Made by a program: the position numbers and the translations under genes. Of a stretch of DNA of 42,155 bases, positions 23,663 to 30,476 are shown in pieces. Source of the DNA: a virus. Position 1 is the stretch's first letter, and the number at the start of each line of letters is the position of its first letter. A model generated the notes under the pieces. That model ran no database searches, was not told the origin of the DNA, and worked only from the letters and a program-made list of their open reading frames with translations. The stretch lies in the IMG/VR virus record IMGVR_UViG_3300017742_000025, positions 1-42,155 of that record. The stretch is one strand, 5' to 3'.

Positions 23663-24175
23663 ATGGCTGAGATTGAAGTCGGAGGAATGACATTTAAAGG
23701 TGGTAAGATGATGGTTATCTTAACCGCATTGTCGACACTTGGCGGGGCTGCCTGGGGCGGCTTTCAGTTTTACGCTGACTACATGAACATGAAAGAAATC
23801 ATTGCCAATATTGATACTGGCGAGATTGAGAATAGAAATAAGCAAATCGAAATCAAGATGGAAGAGATGCTAGTTCAGGTAAATCAGGCTATTGATTATT
23901 CCCGTTCAATCAAGAATGATCTGAGAGATGACTTCAATCGTATGGAAGCGAATGTAGACCGAATCGAAGATAGTAACAGAGAAGTCCTAGACCGAGTTGA
24001 CTCAACCAATAGAAAACTAGAAACCCGAGTACGAGTCATGATAGACCGTGCTGATTTACGATTCGATACTAAACGTGAATCACTCCAGACTGATACTAAG
24101 TTGTCTATTGAATCCCTTGAGGATCGTCTAAACACTAAAATTCAAACGGTATTAAATAACCCCCTATCAGATTAA
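23663..24175 (+). CDS. membrane-anchored long coiled-coil protein, 170 aa
   Basis: EVGGMTFKGGKMMVILTALSTLGGAAWGGFQFYADY gives one membrane segment near the N-terminus, followed by about 120 residues of coiled coil (RMEANVDRIEDSNREVLDRVDSTNRKLETRV). I recall a widespread homologous protein in marine T4-like phages without known function. The topology fits a periplasmic spacer or pinholin-like scaffold. It ends the exported cassette. Confidence 0.8.
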   Translation: MAEIEVGGMTFKGGKMMVILTALSTLGGAAWGGFQFYADYMNMKEIIANIDTGEIENRNKQIEIKMEEMLVQVNQAIDYSRSIKNDLRDDFNRMEANVDRIEDSNREVLDRVDSTNRKLETRVRVMIDRADLRFDTKRESLQTDTKLSIESLEDRLNTKIQTVLNNPLSD

Positions 24176-24207
24176 TGTGACATTTTTTTACGTTATGGTC
24201 ACATTAA
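24172..24207 (+). repeat. 10-bp inverted repeat TTAATGTGAC / GTCACATTAA
   Basis: Perfect inverted repeat with a 16-base loop that contains T7. It overlaps the stop codon of the upstream gene and ends 4 bp before the next promoter -35. Possible operator or weak terminator; no U-tract follows. Confidence 0.6.
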
Positions 24208-24210
24208 CTG

Positions 24211-24239
24211 TGTACATAACCGAAAAACTGTGGTATAAT
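24211..24239 (+). promoter_or_regulatory. early-type promoter upstream of 24268 operon
   Basis: TGTACA at 24211-24216, 17 bp, TATAAT at 24234-24239, with ACTGTGG before the -10. One of the best matches to the set consensus. Confidence 0.8.
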
Positions 24240-24267
24240 AGCACAGTAAAGTAAATGAGAGATGGCC

Positions 24268-24399
24268 ATGAAACGATCAAAGAAGACTCCACCTAAACCT
24301 CGCAACATGGTCGCGAAACATTCTGGCACATTCAATAAAGCCAAAGTTTTTATCGACCGTAAAAAAGAAGCCAAGAAAAAGGGCGAACTTTCTAGATAG
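24268..24399 (+). CDS. small basic protein, 43 aa
   Basis: The start at 24268 (MKRSKKTPPKPRNMVAKHSG) has GAGAG about seven bases upstream; ATG at 24262 would add two residues. Strongly basic (KVFIDRKKEAKKKGELSR). I recall similar tiny basic proteins (K-T-P-x-K-P-x-N-x-V-A-K-H) in T4-like phages, of unknown function. First gene after an early promoter. TAG ends at 24399. Confidence 0.65.
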   Translation: MKRSKKTPPKPRNMVAKHSGTFNKAKVFIDRKKEAKKKGELSR

Positions 24400-24411
24400 A
24401 GGTATTATAGT

Positions 24412-24819
24412 ATGTTATTTGAAATTGAAGGCAGAGCCAAGAACCGGCCTGTAGTTGAACAATATATCACAAACATGATGAAGCATTATAGAATGCACAC
24501 ACGCAAGAGGGGTAAGATTACAGTTAATTTTACAACTCAAATGGAAGGTGCTTTCTTAGGTTTGTGCACTGGCGACCGACGTGATGTTCATATTGATATT
24601 CAACGTAAAGGTCAATCATTCTTAAATCAAATGAGAACACTATCACATGAGTTCATTCATGCTAAACAGTTCCTACGAGGTGAACTAGACGAGACTGGTT
24701 TATTCTGGAAGGGTAAAAACTGTTCTACTATGAAGTATGGTACAGAACCATATGAAGTAGAAGCCTATGAGGGCGAAGACGCTTTATTCATGAAATGCTT
24801 TCCCTTTGAACTCATATGA
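24412..24819 (+). CDS. putative zinc metalloprotease (HEFIH)
   Basis: 135 aa with LSHEFIHAKQFLRG giving the zincin motif His79-Glu80-x-x-His83; the third ligand may be a Glu in EPYEVEAYEGED, a SprT- or gluzincin-like distance. Upstream, VHIDIQRKGQSFLNQMRTL is the typical preceding helix. It could cleave a host protein early in infection or mature a phage protein. The stop overlaps the next ATG by 4 bases. Confidence 0.75.
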   Translation: MLFEIEGRAKNRPVVEQYITNMMKHYRMHTRKRGKITVNFTTQMEGAFLGLCTGDRRDVHIDIQRKGQSFLNQMRTLSHEFIHAKQFLRGELDETGLFWKGKNCSTMKYGTEPYEVEAYEGEDALFMKCFPFELI

Positions 24820-25406
24820 TTGATATCCACACTAATGTGGGAGACCACGTCGAGCTTCTTCGAGAGCACTTCGATAATATCGTTGAGTTCCTACAGTCTG
24901 ATGAAGCCCTTGCTTTATTTCCCCCACCAAAAGTAGTTCGTAATTATGATTGGCGTGAAGTTGAAAGGAAGATGGTTGAGGAGTATGGTCCAACACATCC
25001 GATGTATGGTAAATGTTTCCAGAGTTCTAAGTTCATATATCATTTCGGTGGTGGTAAAAAATACTTTGACCTAAAGTTGATAAGACCCTTCGAGTTCTGT
25101 TCACTCGGCATGAAGACCTCTCATTGGTTTGTACAACATAAGACCACAAATGAAGTGTTTGATGCAACGTCAGACCAATTCAAATATCCTGGTTATGTGT
25201 ATGGTAAGGACCAACATATAACTGACCTATGGGATACCGCCAAGAATGGTGAGTTTGGATATCCATACTTTAAAAAGGGAGGTACTCGGTTCGATGAGAA
25301 TGTACCCATTAAAGTTGTTATGGCCCTAGGTAAACTGTACAAGTCTAAGTATGGGACCAATGGTGGCATCGATTGGTGGGTAAATGCCAGAGATATGGCC
25401 ATATAA
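24816..25406 (+). CDS. papain-like fold protein of unknown function, 196 aa
   Basis: The pattern Cys67 (YGKCFQSSKFIYHFGGG), His103 (KTSHWFVQHKTTNEVFD) and Asp116 or Asp120 (FDATSDQF) matches the C-H-D order of transglutaminase/NlpC-type cysteine hydrolases and resembles a small phage family I recall (C-x-x-A-S-E ... HWF ... D-x-T-A-D-Q-F). It is coupled to the metalloprotease gene by an ATGA overlap. Catalytic activity is unproven. Confidence 0.7.
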   Translation: MIDIHTNVGDHVELLREHFDNIVEFLQSDEALALFPPPKVVRNYDWREVERKMVEEYGPTHPMYGKCFQSSKFIYHFGGGKKYFDLKLIRPFEFCSLGMKTSHWFVQHKTTNEVFDATSDQFKYPGYVYGKDQHITDLWDTAKNGEFGYPYFKKGGTRFDENVPIKVVMALGKLYKSKYGTNGGIDWWVNARDMAI

Positions 25407-25444
25407 CCCTCCTTATAACCAAAAAGTGTGATATTTATGTCACA

Positions 25445-25461
25445 TATTCCAAAATAATCTA
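25445..25461 (+). repeat. 17-bp repeat shared with 14917-14933
   Basis: Second exact copy of TATTCCAAAATAATCTA, 29 bp ahead of the -35 of the promoter at 25491. Flanks differ, so it is not a long duplication. Confidence 0.6.
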
Positions 25462-25490
25462 AAAAAATGCGGTTATTTGCAAAATAGTTG

Positions 25491-25519
25491 TGTACATACC
25501 TTTCTAACTGTCGTATAAT
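25491..25519 (+). promoter_or_regulatory. early-type promoter upstream of GNAT gene
   Basis: TGTACA at 25491-25496, 17 bp, TATAAT at 25514-25519. The 20-mer TGCAAAATAGTTGTGTACAT (25478-25497) recurs exactly at the 26120 promoter. Confidence 0.8.
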
Positions 25520-25550
25520 GCTTATATAAATTGTTGAGAGGATATACATT

Positions 25551-26087
25551 ATGGACCGAATCACTATGAAGAAGAAAGAATCCCTTGGTTTCTTTGATAC
25601 TAAACCATCTTATCAAGATTGGACGCGTTTAGGTTCTTTTTCCAAGTTACAAGTCTGGATTGATGATTCCATGGATGAGAGTCTGTGGGTTGAAGTTGTT
25701 GATACTAGCGTGGTTCACGGTAGAAGCCCTCAGCGAGTTAAGCGAGTTCTTGAGATTCAATTGAGTATTACTGAGTTTAAAGCTTGGCATATTGATATCA
25801 CTCGTTTAGACCACAAGTATGCTGGTCGTGGTATTGCCGCTAAAGCTTATCGTTACATTATCAAGAAGCTTGGTATTACTCTTCAAGCCGGTTCCGCCCA
25901 ATCAAAAGGTGGTCGTAAGATTTGGTTTGATTTGGCTCAACGGCAAGATTTGAATGTATTCGCAAGAACCAAATATGGTCAGTCAAACATCGTTGGTATT
26001 GATTGTGAGGAGCGTGAAGTGTGGCTTCCAAAGAAAGAAATCTACGATGGAAACAAAGAAATGTACGTCTTTGCTTCAGGGGTGTGA
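25551..26087 (+). CDS. GNAT-family N-acetyltransferase-like protein
   Basis: 178 aa. Central motif ITRLDHKYAGRGIAAKAYRYIIKKLG matches GNAT motif A, where (R/Q)xxGx(G/A) binds acetyl-CoA; QSKGGRKIWFDLAQRQDLNVFA matches the following conserved block I associate with phage GNATs. It may acetylate a host protein or small molecule early in infection. GAGAGGA lies upstream of the ATG, and it is the only gene between two early promoters. Confidence 0.8.
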   Translation: MDRITMKKKESLGFFDTKPSYQDWTRLGSFSKLQVWIDDSMDESLWVEVVDTSVVHGRSPQRVKRVLEIQLSITEFKAWHIDITRLDHKYAGRGIAAKAYRYIIKKLGITLQAGSAQSKGGRKIWFDLAQRQDLNVFARTKYGQSNIVGIDCEEREVWLPKKEIYDGNKEMYVFASGV

Positions 26088-26119
26088 CAATTTAGCATGC
26101 AAAAAATGCAAAATAGTTG

Positions 26120-26148
26120 TGTACATTACAAAATTATCAGTGTATAAT
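26120..26148 (+). promoter_or_regulatory. early-type promoter upstream of 26182 operon
   Basis: TGTACA at 26120-26125, 17 bp, TATAAT at 26143-26148, with CAGTG before the -10. It shares its upstream 20-mer with the 25491 promoter and GGTGTGACA with the 14974 promoter. Confidence 0.8.
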
Positions 26149-26181
26149 GCAAATATAAACAATTGAAAAGGTAACTATATT

Positions 26182-26454
26182 ATGAAAAAATCAATCTTAA
26201 ACGCAATCAACTCAATCAGTTCTAATGATGAAATGAATGAAGTAATCGAACTGATTAAAATTAAACAAAAGCAACTACGAGCAATCAAAGCTCATGGTGT
26301 TAAGGCTTCACTGTTTGTTGGTGCTCAAGTACGACTCAATAGCAGAAAAGGTGTTGAGTATGGTGAGGTTACTAAAATCAACAGAACAAAAGCTGTTGTG
26401 AAAATTGATGGTAAATTGTGGAATTGTCCACTTGGAATGTTAGAGGTAGCGTAA
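26182..26454 (+). CDS. small KOW/SH3-like domain protein, 90 aa
   Basis: Helical N-terminal half (NDEMNEVIELIKIKQKQLRAI) then a barrel-like segment VGAQVRLNSRKGVEYGEVTKINRTKAVVKIDGKLWNCPLGMLE, reminiscent of small KOW or SH3-like nucleic-acid-binding domains. AAAAGGTAAC precedes the ATG. Common in marine phages by my recollection. It overlaps the next gene by TAATG. Confidence 0.75.
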   Translation: MKKSILNAINSISSNDEMNEVIELIKIKQKQLRAIKAHGVKASLFVGAQVRLNSRKGVEYGEVTKINRTKAVVKIDGKLWNCPLGMLEVA

Positions 26455-26657
26455 TGATAGTAATTAGAGAAAGTTTGGTATCTGGTAAGGTTTCCAGCAT
26501 GGACCTTCCAATCACGGATGAGCAGTTGAAGGCTTGGAACGAAGGAACTCTGGTTCATCGTGCGTTCCCAGACCTCAACGCGTGTGAGCGTGAGTTCATC
26601 ATGACCGGTATCACTCCGCAAGAGTGGGATGATACCTTCGGAGGAGACGAAGCATGA
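26454..26657 (+). CDS. conserved small protein, 67 aa
   Basis: The start at 26454 makes a TAATG overlap with the previous gene; an earlier in-frame ATG at 26418 lies inside it. Motifs: SGKVSSMDLPITDEQLKAWNEG, HRAFPDLNACEREFIMTGITPQEWDDTF. I recall the FIMTGITPxEWDxxF ending as a conserved phage and bacterial small-protein family of unknown function. Confidence 0.8.
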   Translation: MIVIRESLVSGKVSSMDLPITDEQLKAWNEGTLVHRAFPDLNACEREFIMTGITPQEWDDTFGGDEA

Positions 26658-26863
26658 GACTAGCATATTGTGACTATATCGCCCATACAATTATTAAACC
26701 TGCTCTTGATAAAGATGCAAAGAACGATGGTGGTATAGTTGCACATGCGGGTAGTGTGTTCATGGACCTTCACGAAGAAGGTTACATGGTATCAACTGCA
26801 AAGACTATCGAATGCCTAGATGTGAATGGCAAAAAATACAAAATTACAATTGAGGAAGTTTAG
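26654..26863 (+). CDS. hypothetical protein, 69 aa
   Basis: ATGA overlap with the previous gene. MRLAYCDYIAHTIIKPALDKDAKNDGGIVAHAGSVFMDLHEEGYMVS then a short beta hairpin ending KYKITIEEV. The small alpha-beta fold has no recognised family. It belongs to the early operon that leads to the Dam methylase. Confidence 0.7.
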   Translation: MRLAYCDYIAHTIIKPALDKDAKNDGGIVAHAGSVFMDLHEEGYMVSTAKTIECLDVNGKKYKITIEEV

Positions 26864-26865
26864 AT

Positions 26866-27165
26866 ATGAGTATGACTAAAAAACAAAAAGACGATCGTTT
26901 AGCACTAATCAATAAAGTTGCTAAAGAGTTCTATGCACGAAAGCTCAGAGAGCAAAAACGTGAAGATGCCTTCAATCAAAAGATGGAAGCGCAAATCCGA
27001 AAGGCCGAGCAAGATGATGAAGACGATCTAGGATTGCCATCTTCTCTTGATGCTTTTAGTGAGAAGAATATGTATTGGTCTGAAAGCCAAACTCGTGATT
27101 ACCTTAGTGGTACTAGTTACGTAAGCAGTTATAACTCAATGAAGAAGTCAGACGAATGGAATTAA
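26866..27165 (+). CDS. hypothetical charged helical protein, 99 aa
   Basis: Highly charged helix (LALINKVAKEFYARKLREQKREDAFNQKMEAQIRKAEQDDEDD) followed by a Ser/Tyr-rich tail (YWSESQTRDYLSGTSYVSSYNSM). Coiled-coil forming. It follows the previous stop by two bases and overlaps the next gene by 10. Function unknown. Confidence 0.7.
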   Translation: MSMTKKQKDDRLALINKVAKEFYARKLREQKREDAFNQKMEAQIRKAEQDDEDDLGLPSSLDAFSEKNMYWSESQTRDYLSGTSYVSSYNSMKKSDEWN

Positions 27166-27344
27166 ACCTAATGACTATGTCTCGTAGATACCGTGCTCTA
27201 ATTAGGGCTGCGGCCGATGCAAAGAATCCTGAATTTAAGGACCTTTGGAAACGTAAATTAAATGAACTTGTCCAGAACAGTAAAGAAGAGCTTATAAGAA
27301 AGCAAAGACAAGATGAACTAGAGAATGGTTGTAAGTTTGAATAA
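27156..27344 (+). CDS. hypothetical small basic protein, 62 aa
   Basis: Helical and basic (MSRRYRALIRAAADAKNPEFKDLWKRKLNELVQN). ATG at 27171 or 27177 (MTMSRR) could also be the start. It overlaps the upstream gene by 10 bases and the methylase by 20, so translation of all is coupled. No family assigned. Confidence 0.65.
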   Translation: MELNLMTMSRRYRALIRAAADAKNPEFKDLWKRKLNELVQNSKEELIRKQRQDELENGCKFE

Positions 27345-28215
27345 AGGACCATTCTCATATAGTGGGAACAAATCTAGGATTTGGAAAATGTACTTACGCG
27401 AAGAGATGTGTAAATATGATAGAGTACATGAATTTTTCCTAGGTTCGGGCGTGTGTGTATACAACGCAAACAATGGAGGAGTCGCAACTGACAAAGACCC
27501 TCATGTAGTTGCTCTGCACCACGCCCTTCAAGATAAACAACTACACGTTAAAGTTGAGAACGTTTACCGTGATTACTTTCCAAATGGAAATGATAAATCA
27601 TGCTATAATAAACTGCGTATTGACTTTAACAAAGAATATAATGACAACGGAATAACAGAACAAAACGTTCCGATGTTGTATACACTACTACAACTCTCTT
27701 TCAATTCGTTGCTTCGATTTGGACCAAATGGTTACAATGTTCCGTTCGGCAATAAGAATTTAGATGTAGAAAGAATACGAAACCACTCTGAGATTTTTAG
27801 AAACAAAAATATATCGGTGAAGCTTGGGTCTTATGATACTATAGAACTGGACAGTATATCAAAAGAGAATGATGTGATATACCTTGACCCTCCTTATGTT
27901 GCAAGTAAGTTTCAATACGGAGGCTGGAATGACTCTGATGAGGCTGGGTTACTAAAACACATAGATACTTTAAGCAATAATGGCTATTCATTCATACTTT
28001 CAAATACATTCTCGCATCGAGGCGCGAACAATGATAGACTTATCGAATGGTCACGAAAGTATAATACACGATTAATCAAGATGACATATAACGCATGGGC
28101 ATCAAGAGTTTCTAGTGTATCCAATGAACGAAATACAGTAGAAGTTATTATAACCAATATACCATCTGCGTTTAATGATTTACCACAAGCCCATCAGAGA
28201 GGAAACCACAAATGA
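27325..28215 (+). CDS. dam: DNA adenine methyltransferase (Dam, D12 class)
   Basis: 296 aa. PFSYSGNKSRIWK (residues 9-21) and HEFFLGSGVCVYNA (FxGxG, SAM site, residues 36-48) precede the catalytic DPPY at residues 188-191 (IYLDPPYVASKFQYGGW), giving N6-adenine methylation of DNA, as in T4 Dam. A target-recognition segment lies between. The start codon is uncertain because the ATG is inside the upstream gene; TTG 27337 is possible. It may protect phage DNA from restriction. Confidence 0.92.
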   Translation: MVVSLNKGPFSYSGNKSRIWKMYLREEMCKYDRVHEFFLGSGVCVYNANNGGVATDKDPHVVALHHALQDKQLHVKVENVYRDYFPNGNDKSCYNKLRIDFNKEYNDNGITEQNVPMLYTLLQLSFNSLLRFGPNGYNVPFGNKNLDVERIRNHSEIFRNKNISVKLGSYDTIELDSISKENDVIYLDPPYVASKFQYGGWNDSDEAGLLKHIDTLSNNGYSFILSNTFSHRGANNDRLIEWSRKYNTRLIKMTYNAWASRVSSVSNERNTVEVIITNIPSAFNDLPQAHQRGNHK

Positions 28216-28376
28216 ATGATTTTGAAAAACGGTGGCTGGAAGTACCAGCACAATACTGCCGAGACATGTATAACCGCAATGCTCGAGAACGAGAGACATG
28301 GAAAGAAGCGGCACTGACGTACGAAGAATACGTATCTCAAAATAAACAGTTTTTAATTGAATCTTTTCAAAAATAG
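28212..28376 (+). CDS. small acidic/helical protein, 54 aa
   Basis: ATGA overlap with the methylase stop. The translated product begins MNDFEKRWLEVPAQYCRDMY and ends KQFLIESFQK. Aromatic and charged. It ends just before the -35 of the next promoter and is the last gene of the dam operon. Function unknown. Confidence 0.65.
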   Translation: MNDFEKRWLEVPAQYCRDMYNRNARERETWKEAALTYEEYVSQNKQFLIESFQK

Positions 28377-28379
28377 TTG

Positions 28380-28408
28380 TGTACATTATATCTAAAGTGT
28401 GATATAAT
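28380..28408 (+). promoter_or_regulatory. early-type promoter upstream of 28441 operon
   Basis: TGTACA at 28380-28385, 17 bp, TATAAT at 28403-28408, with AGTGTGA before the -10. AATAGTTGTGTACATTA matches the 25491 and 26120 promoters. Confidence 0.8.
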
Positions 28409-28440
28409 AGCTTTATTAAATGATGAGAACTGGAGTTAAA

Positions 28441-28770
28441 ATGAACTATACAAATTCATTGCGATACGACATTCACGGTCGTAAACGTAAGACCAACGCA
28501 TTAAGGAAAGCAAAACCATATCAGCCTAAGGCGAGTGTGGTTGAGTCACGTCAAGATGCGTATACCGTAGGACATGAACAGGATATGCAGCGTATGCAAG
28601 AGCATCGTGAGATGTATCCGTCCATGAGTGATATGGGCATTGCCTATGTTCCTGCAGAAGATACCTCATACAAAAAAGAGGAATCTAAAAACTACACTGT
28701 CGCAATTGGATACAACAAAGGCACTTATCAAGTAATACCTCGTGACGAAATCACGAGCATCGGTAAATAA
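28441..28770 (+). CDS. conserved phage protein of unknown function, 109 aa
   Basis: The start at 28441 has TGGAG five bases upstream; an ATG at 28420 lacks one. Opens MNYTNSLRYDIHGRKRKTNALRKAKP, a start I recall in T4-like phages, then a polar stretch with several Met and Gln, and ends NYTVAIGYNKGTYQVIPRDEI. Basic N-terminus may bind nucleic acid. Function unknown. Confidence 0.75.
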   Translation: MNYTNSLRYDIHGRKRKTNALRKAKPYQPKASVVESRQDAYTVGHEQDMQRMQEHREMYPSMSDMGIAYVPAEDTSYKKEESKNYTVAIGYNKGTYQVIPRDEITSIGK

Positions 28771-28815
28771 AGGAAACCTAAACATAATGTTATCAAGTAA
28801 AAAGGAAAGCATGCA

Positions 28816-29016
28816 ATGTCACAATCATATCGTACTGTGAGTCAAACACAATTCACTAAGGGTAAAGTAACCACTGAAGTCGTAGAGAACTTAGGCGATA
28901 CACCACGTTTCGGTGTTCGCGCATGGTTCGGAGATTCGTACCTAGGGGTTGAGTGGTATATCACGGAAAGAGAAGCCCGTATGGAAGCAAGGCGTCTCAT
29001 TAATATTAAGGGATAA
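28816..29016 (+). CDS. hypothetical protein, 66 aa
   Basis: Short beta-rich protein (YRTVSQTQFTKGKVTTEVVENLGDTPRFGVRAWFGDSYLGVEWYITEREARMEARR). AAAGGAAAGC precedes the ATG. The RxxARMEARRLIN tail is a basic helix. No family recognised. Confidence 0.65.
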   Translation: MSQSYRTVSQTQFTKGKVTTEVVENLGDTPRFGVRAWFGDSYLGVEWYITEREARMEARRLINIKG

Positions 29017-29018
29017 TC

Positions 29019-30209
29019 ATGGCAACATTAGCAGCCAAAGCAAAAAATCAAGAAGCAAGACGTGCCAATAGGAAGACTATTGATACAGTCTATATGGGCA
29101 AAGAGCCTGTATTCTCACCGGGCGATACGCCTACTGACCCAGTGCTGGCAGATCGTCTTTGGTCTAAAGCCGCTAATTGGTACAACTATTACTATGACCC
29201 TAAAGACTACGTTCCTTATGTTCTTAAGTACGGAAGCGAAGTCTTGGGTTGGACACCAGAGCAATGTAAGAGAGTAAAAGCCCTAAAGGACTATGAAATC
29301 GCAATGACTATTGGTGCGGGTAAAGCTTGTGTTATTCATTTCCGTGGATTCGAATACCTACCTGAGTTTCGTGCTAAAGTAGATGCTAAGATGGCAAACC
29401 TACTGGAACATGCGGAAAGCAAAGAAGAAGAGCCTGAAGAAGATGATGATGATAAGCCTGTTAAAATCGTGATTAGCCCACAACAACGTATGCGTGCAAA
29501 GATGATGGATACGATCTATTCTGACTTTGACGAAATAGTTGTTGATGGATGGTTAGACAATAAGTTTAGTATCAAACTCGATGTGTATGGTCTATGTAAA
29601 AAGTACCAGATTAAGGGTAATGCAATTAATATGTTCAAAGAGAAGATTCAAGTACATCTCGAAGAGTATAATGATGCATACAATAAAACATGTGAGCAAG
29701 CCGTTGAAGGTTATGAACATGTGAGTAGGGCTAATCAAAAGAAAGCGATTAAACAACTTGAAGCGATCATTGCAGATTGCGAAGCACTCAAACAATCGGC
29801 TAAGGCAACTCGTATTCCACGAGCCAAGAAGCCGAGAGCTTCTGATAAGCAAGTTGAGAAGCTCAAGTATATGAAAGAATCAATTGACTTTAAACTTACT
29901 TCGGTGAATCCAATCATGATTCCGGCCGGATATAGACTATATGTGTTCAATACGAAATACAAGAAATTGTTTGAGTATGTAACCAATAGTACAAAGGGTT
30001 TTGAGGTCAAAGGAACAACGTTGAAAAACTTTGATTCTAAGTTGAGTCGATGTATCGGATTGCGTAAGCCTGAAGATGTGTTACCTGCGATTCTTAAGAA
30101 AACACCGAAGCAAATTAATAACATATGGGATTCACTCACCACTAAAACCGGTGAATGCAATGGAAGAATTAACCAGGACTGTATTCTGGTTAGAGTAATG
30201 GACAAATAA
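29019..30209 (+). CDS. conserved large protein of unknown function, 396 aa
   Basis: Starts two bases after the previous stop. Residues about 45-125 are helical with many Tyr (WYNYYYDPKDYVPYVLKYG), a very acidic stretch follows (ESKEEEPEEDDDDKP), then a helical region (FKEKIQVHLEEYNDAYNKT ... QKKAIKQLEAIIADCEALKQ), a basic linker (TRIPRAKKPRASDKQ) and a C-terminal beta-rich domain (PIMIPAGYRLYVFNTKYKKLFEYV). I believe similar proteins occur in marine T4-like phages. Position directly before gp33-gp59-gp32 suggests a role around replication or transcription. No catalytic motif is visible. Confidence 0.75.
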   Translation: MATLAAKAKNQEARRANRKTIDTVYMGKEPVFSPGDTPTDPVLADRLWSKAANWYNYYYDPKDYVPYVLKYGSEVLGWTPEQCKRVKALKDYEIAMTIGAGKACVIHFRGFEYLPEFRAKVDAKMANLLEHAESKEEEPEEDDDDKPVKIVISPQQRMRAKMMDTIYSDFDEIVVDGWLDNKFSIKLDVYGLCKKYQIKGNAINMFKEKIQVHLEEYNDAYNKTCEQAVEGYEHVSRANQKKAIKQLEAIIADCEALKQSAKATRIPRAKKPRASDKQVEKLKYMKESIDFKLTSVNPIMIPAGYRLYVFNTKYKKLFEYVTNSTKGFEVKGTTLKNFDSKLSRCIGLRKPEDVLPAILKKTPKQINNIWDSLTTKTGECNGRINQDCILVRVMDK

Positions 30210-30230
30210 CAACAAGGAAAAGGACATAGT

Positions 30231-30476
30231 ATGGTAATAAAAGAACTAGAAACTAAAATCATGACAAAGAAACGGTTTAGTAAAGCCGTAGAAGAAATTG
30301 TGCTTAAACAGAGTACAACATACATTGATGCTATCACATACGTAGTGGAAGAGCGTGGAATGGACTATTCCAATATCAAGAAGCTATTGAGTGAGTCATT
30401 ACTCGCAAAGTTAACCGCTGAAGCTTCGGCAAAAAGACTTATTGATGTTGATTCAGGAAACACATTACCACTATGA
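30231..30476 (+). CDS. 33: gp33-like late-transcription coactivator
   Basis: 81-aa protein with KKRFSKAVEEIVLKQSTTYIDAITYVVEERGMDYSNIKKLLSESLLAKLTAEA ending TLPL, closely resembling the marine T4-like gp33 pattern (Y-x-D-A-I ... ending K/T-L-P). gp33 links RNA polymerase, the late sigma factor gp55 and the clamp gp45 at TATAAATA promoters. It precedes gp59 and gp32 in the same order as in T4. AAAAGGA lies upstream. Confidence 0.75.
   Translation: MVIKELETKIMTKKRFSKAVEEIVLKQSTTYIDAITYVVEERGMDYSNIKKLLSESLLAKLTAEASAKRLIDVDSGNTLPL

Noticed and set aside
25427-25446. CRP operator (TGTGA ... TCACA)
   Set aside because: Half sites are 8 bp apart rather than 6, and no second good site is found; chance is likely.
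29735-30337. 200-aa minus-strand frame opposite 29019 and 30231
   Set aside because: It lies entirely antisense to well-supported genes, with hydrophobic shadow composition and no ribosome site.
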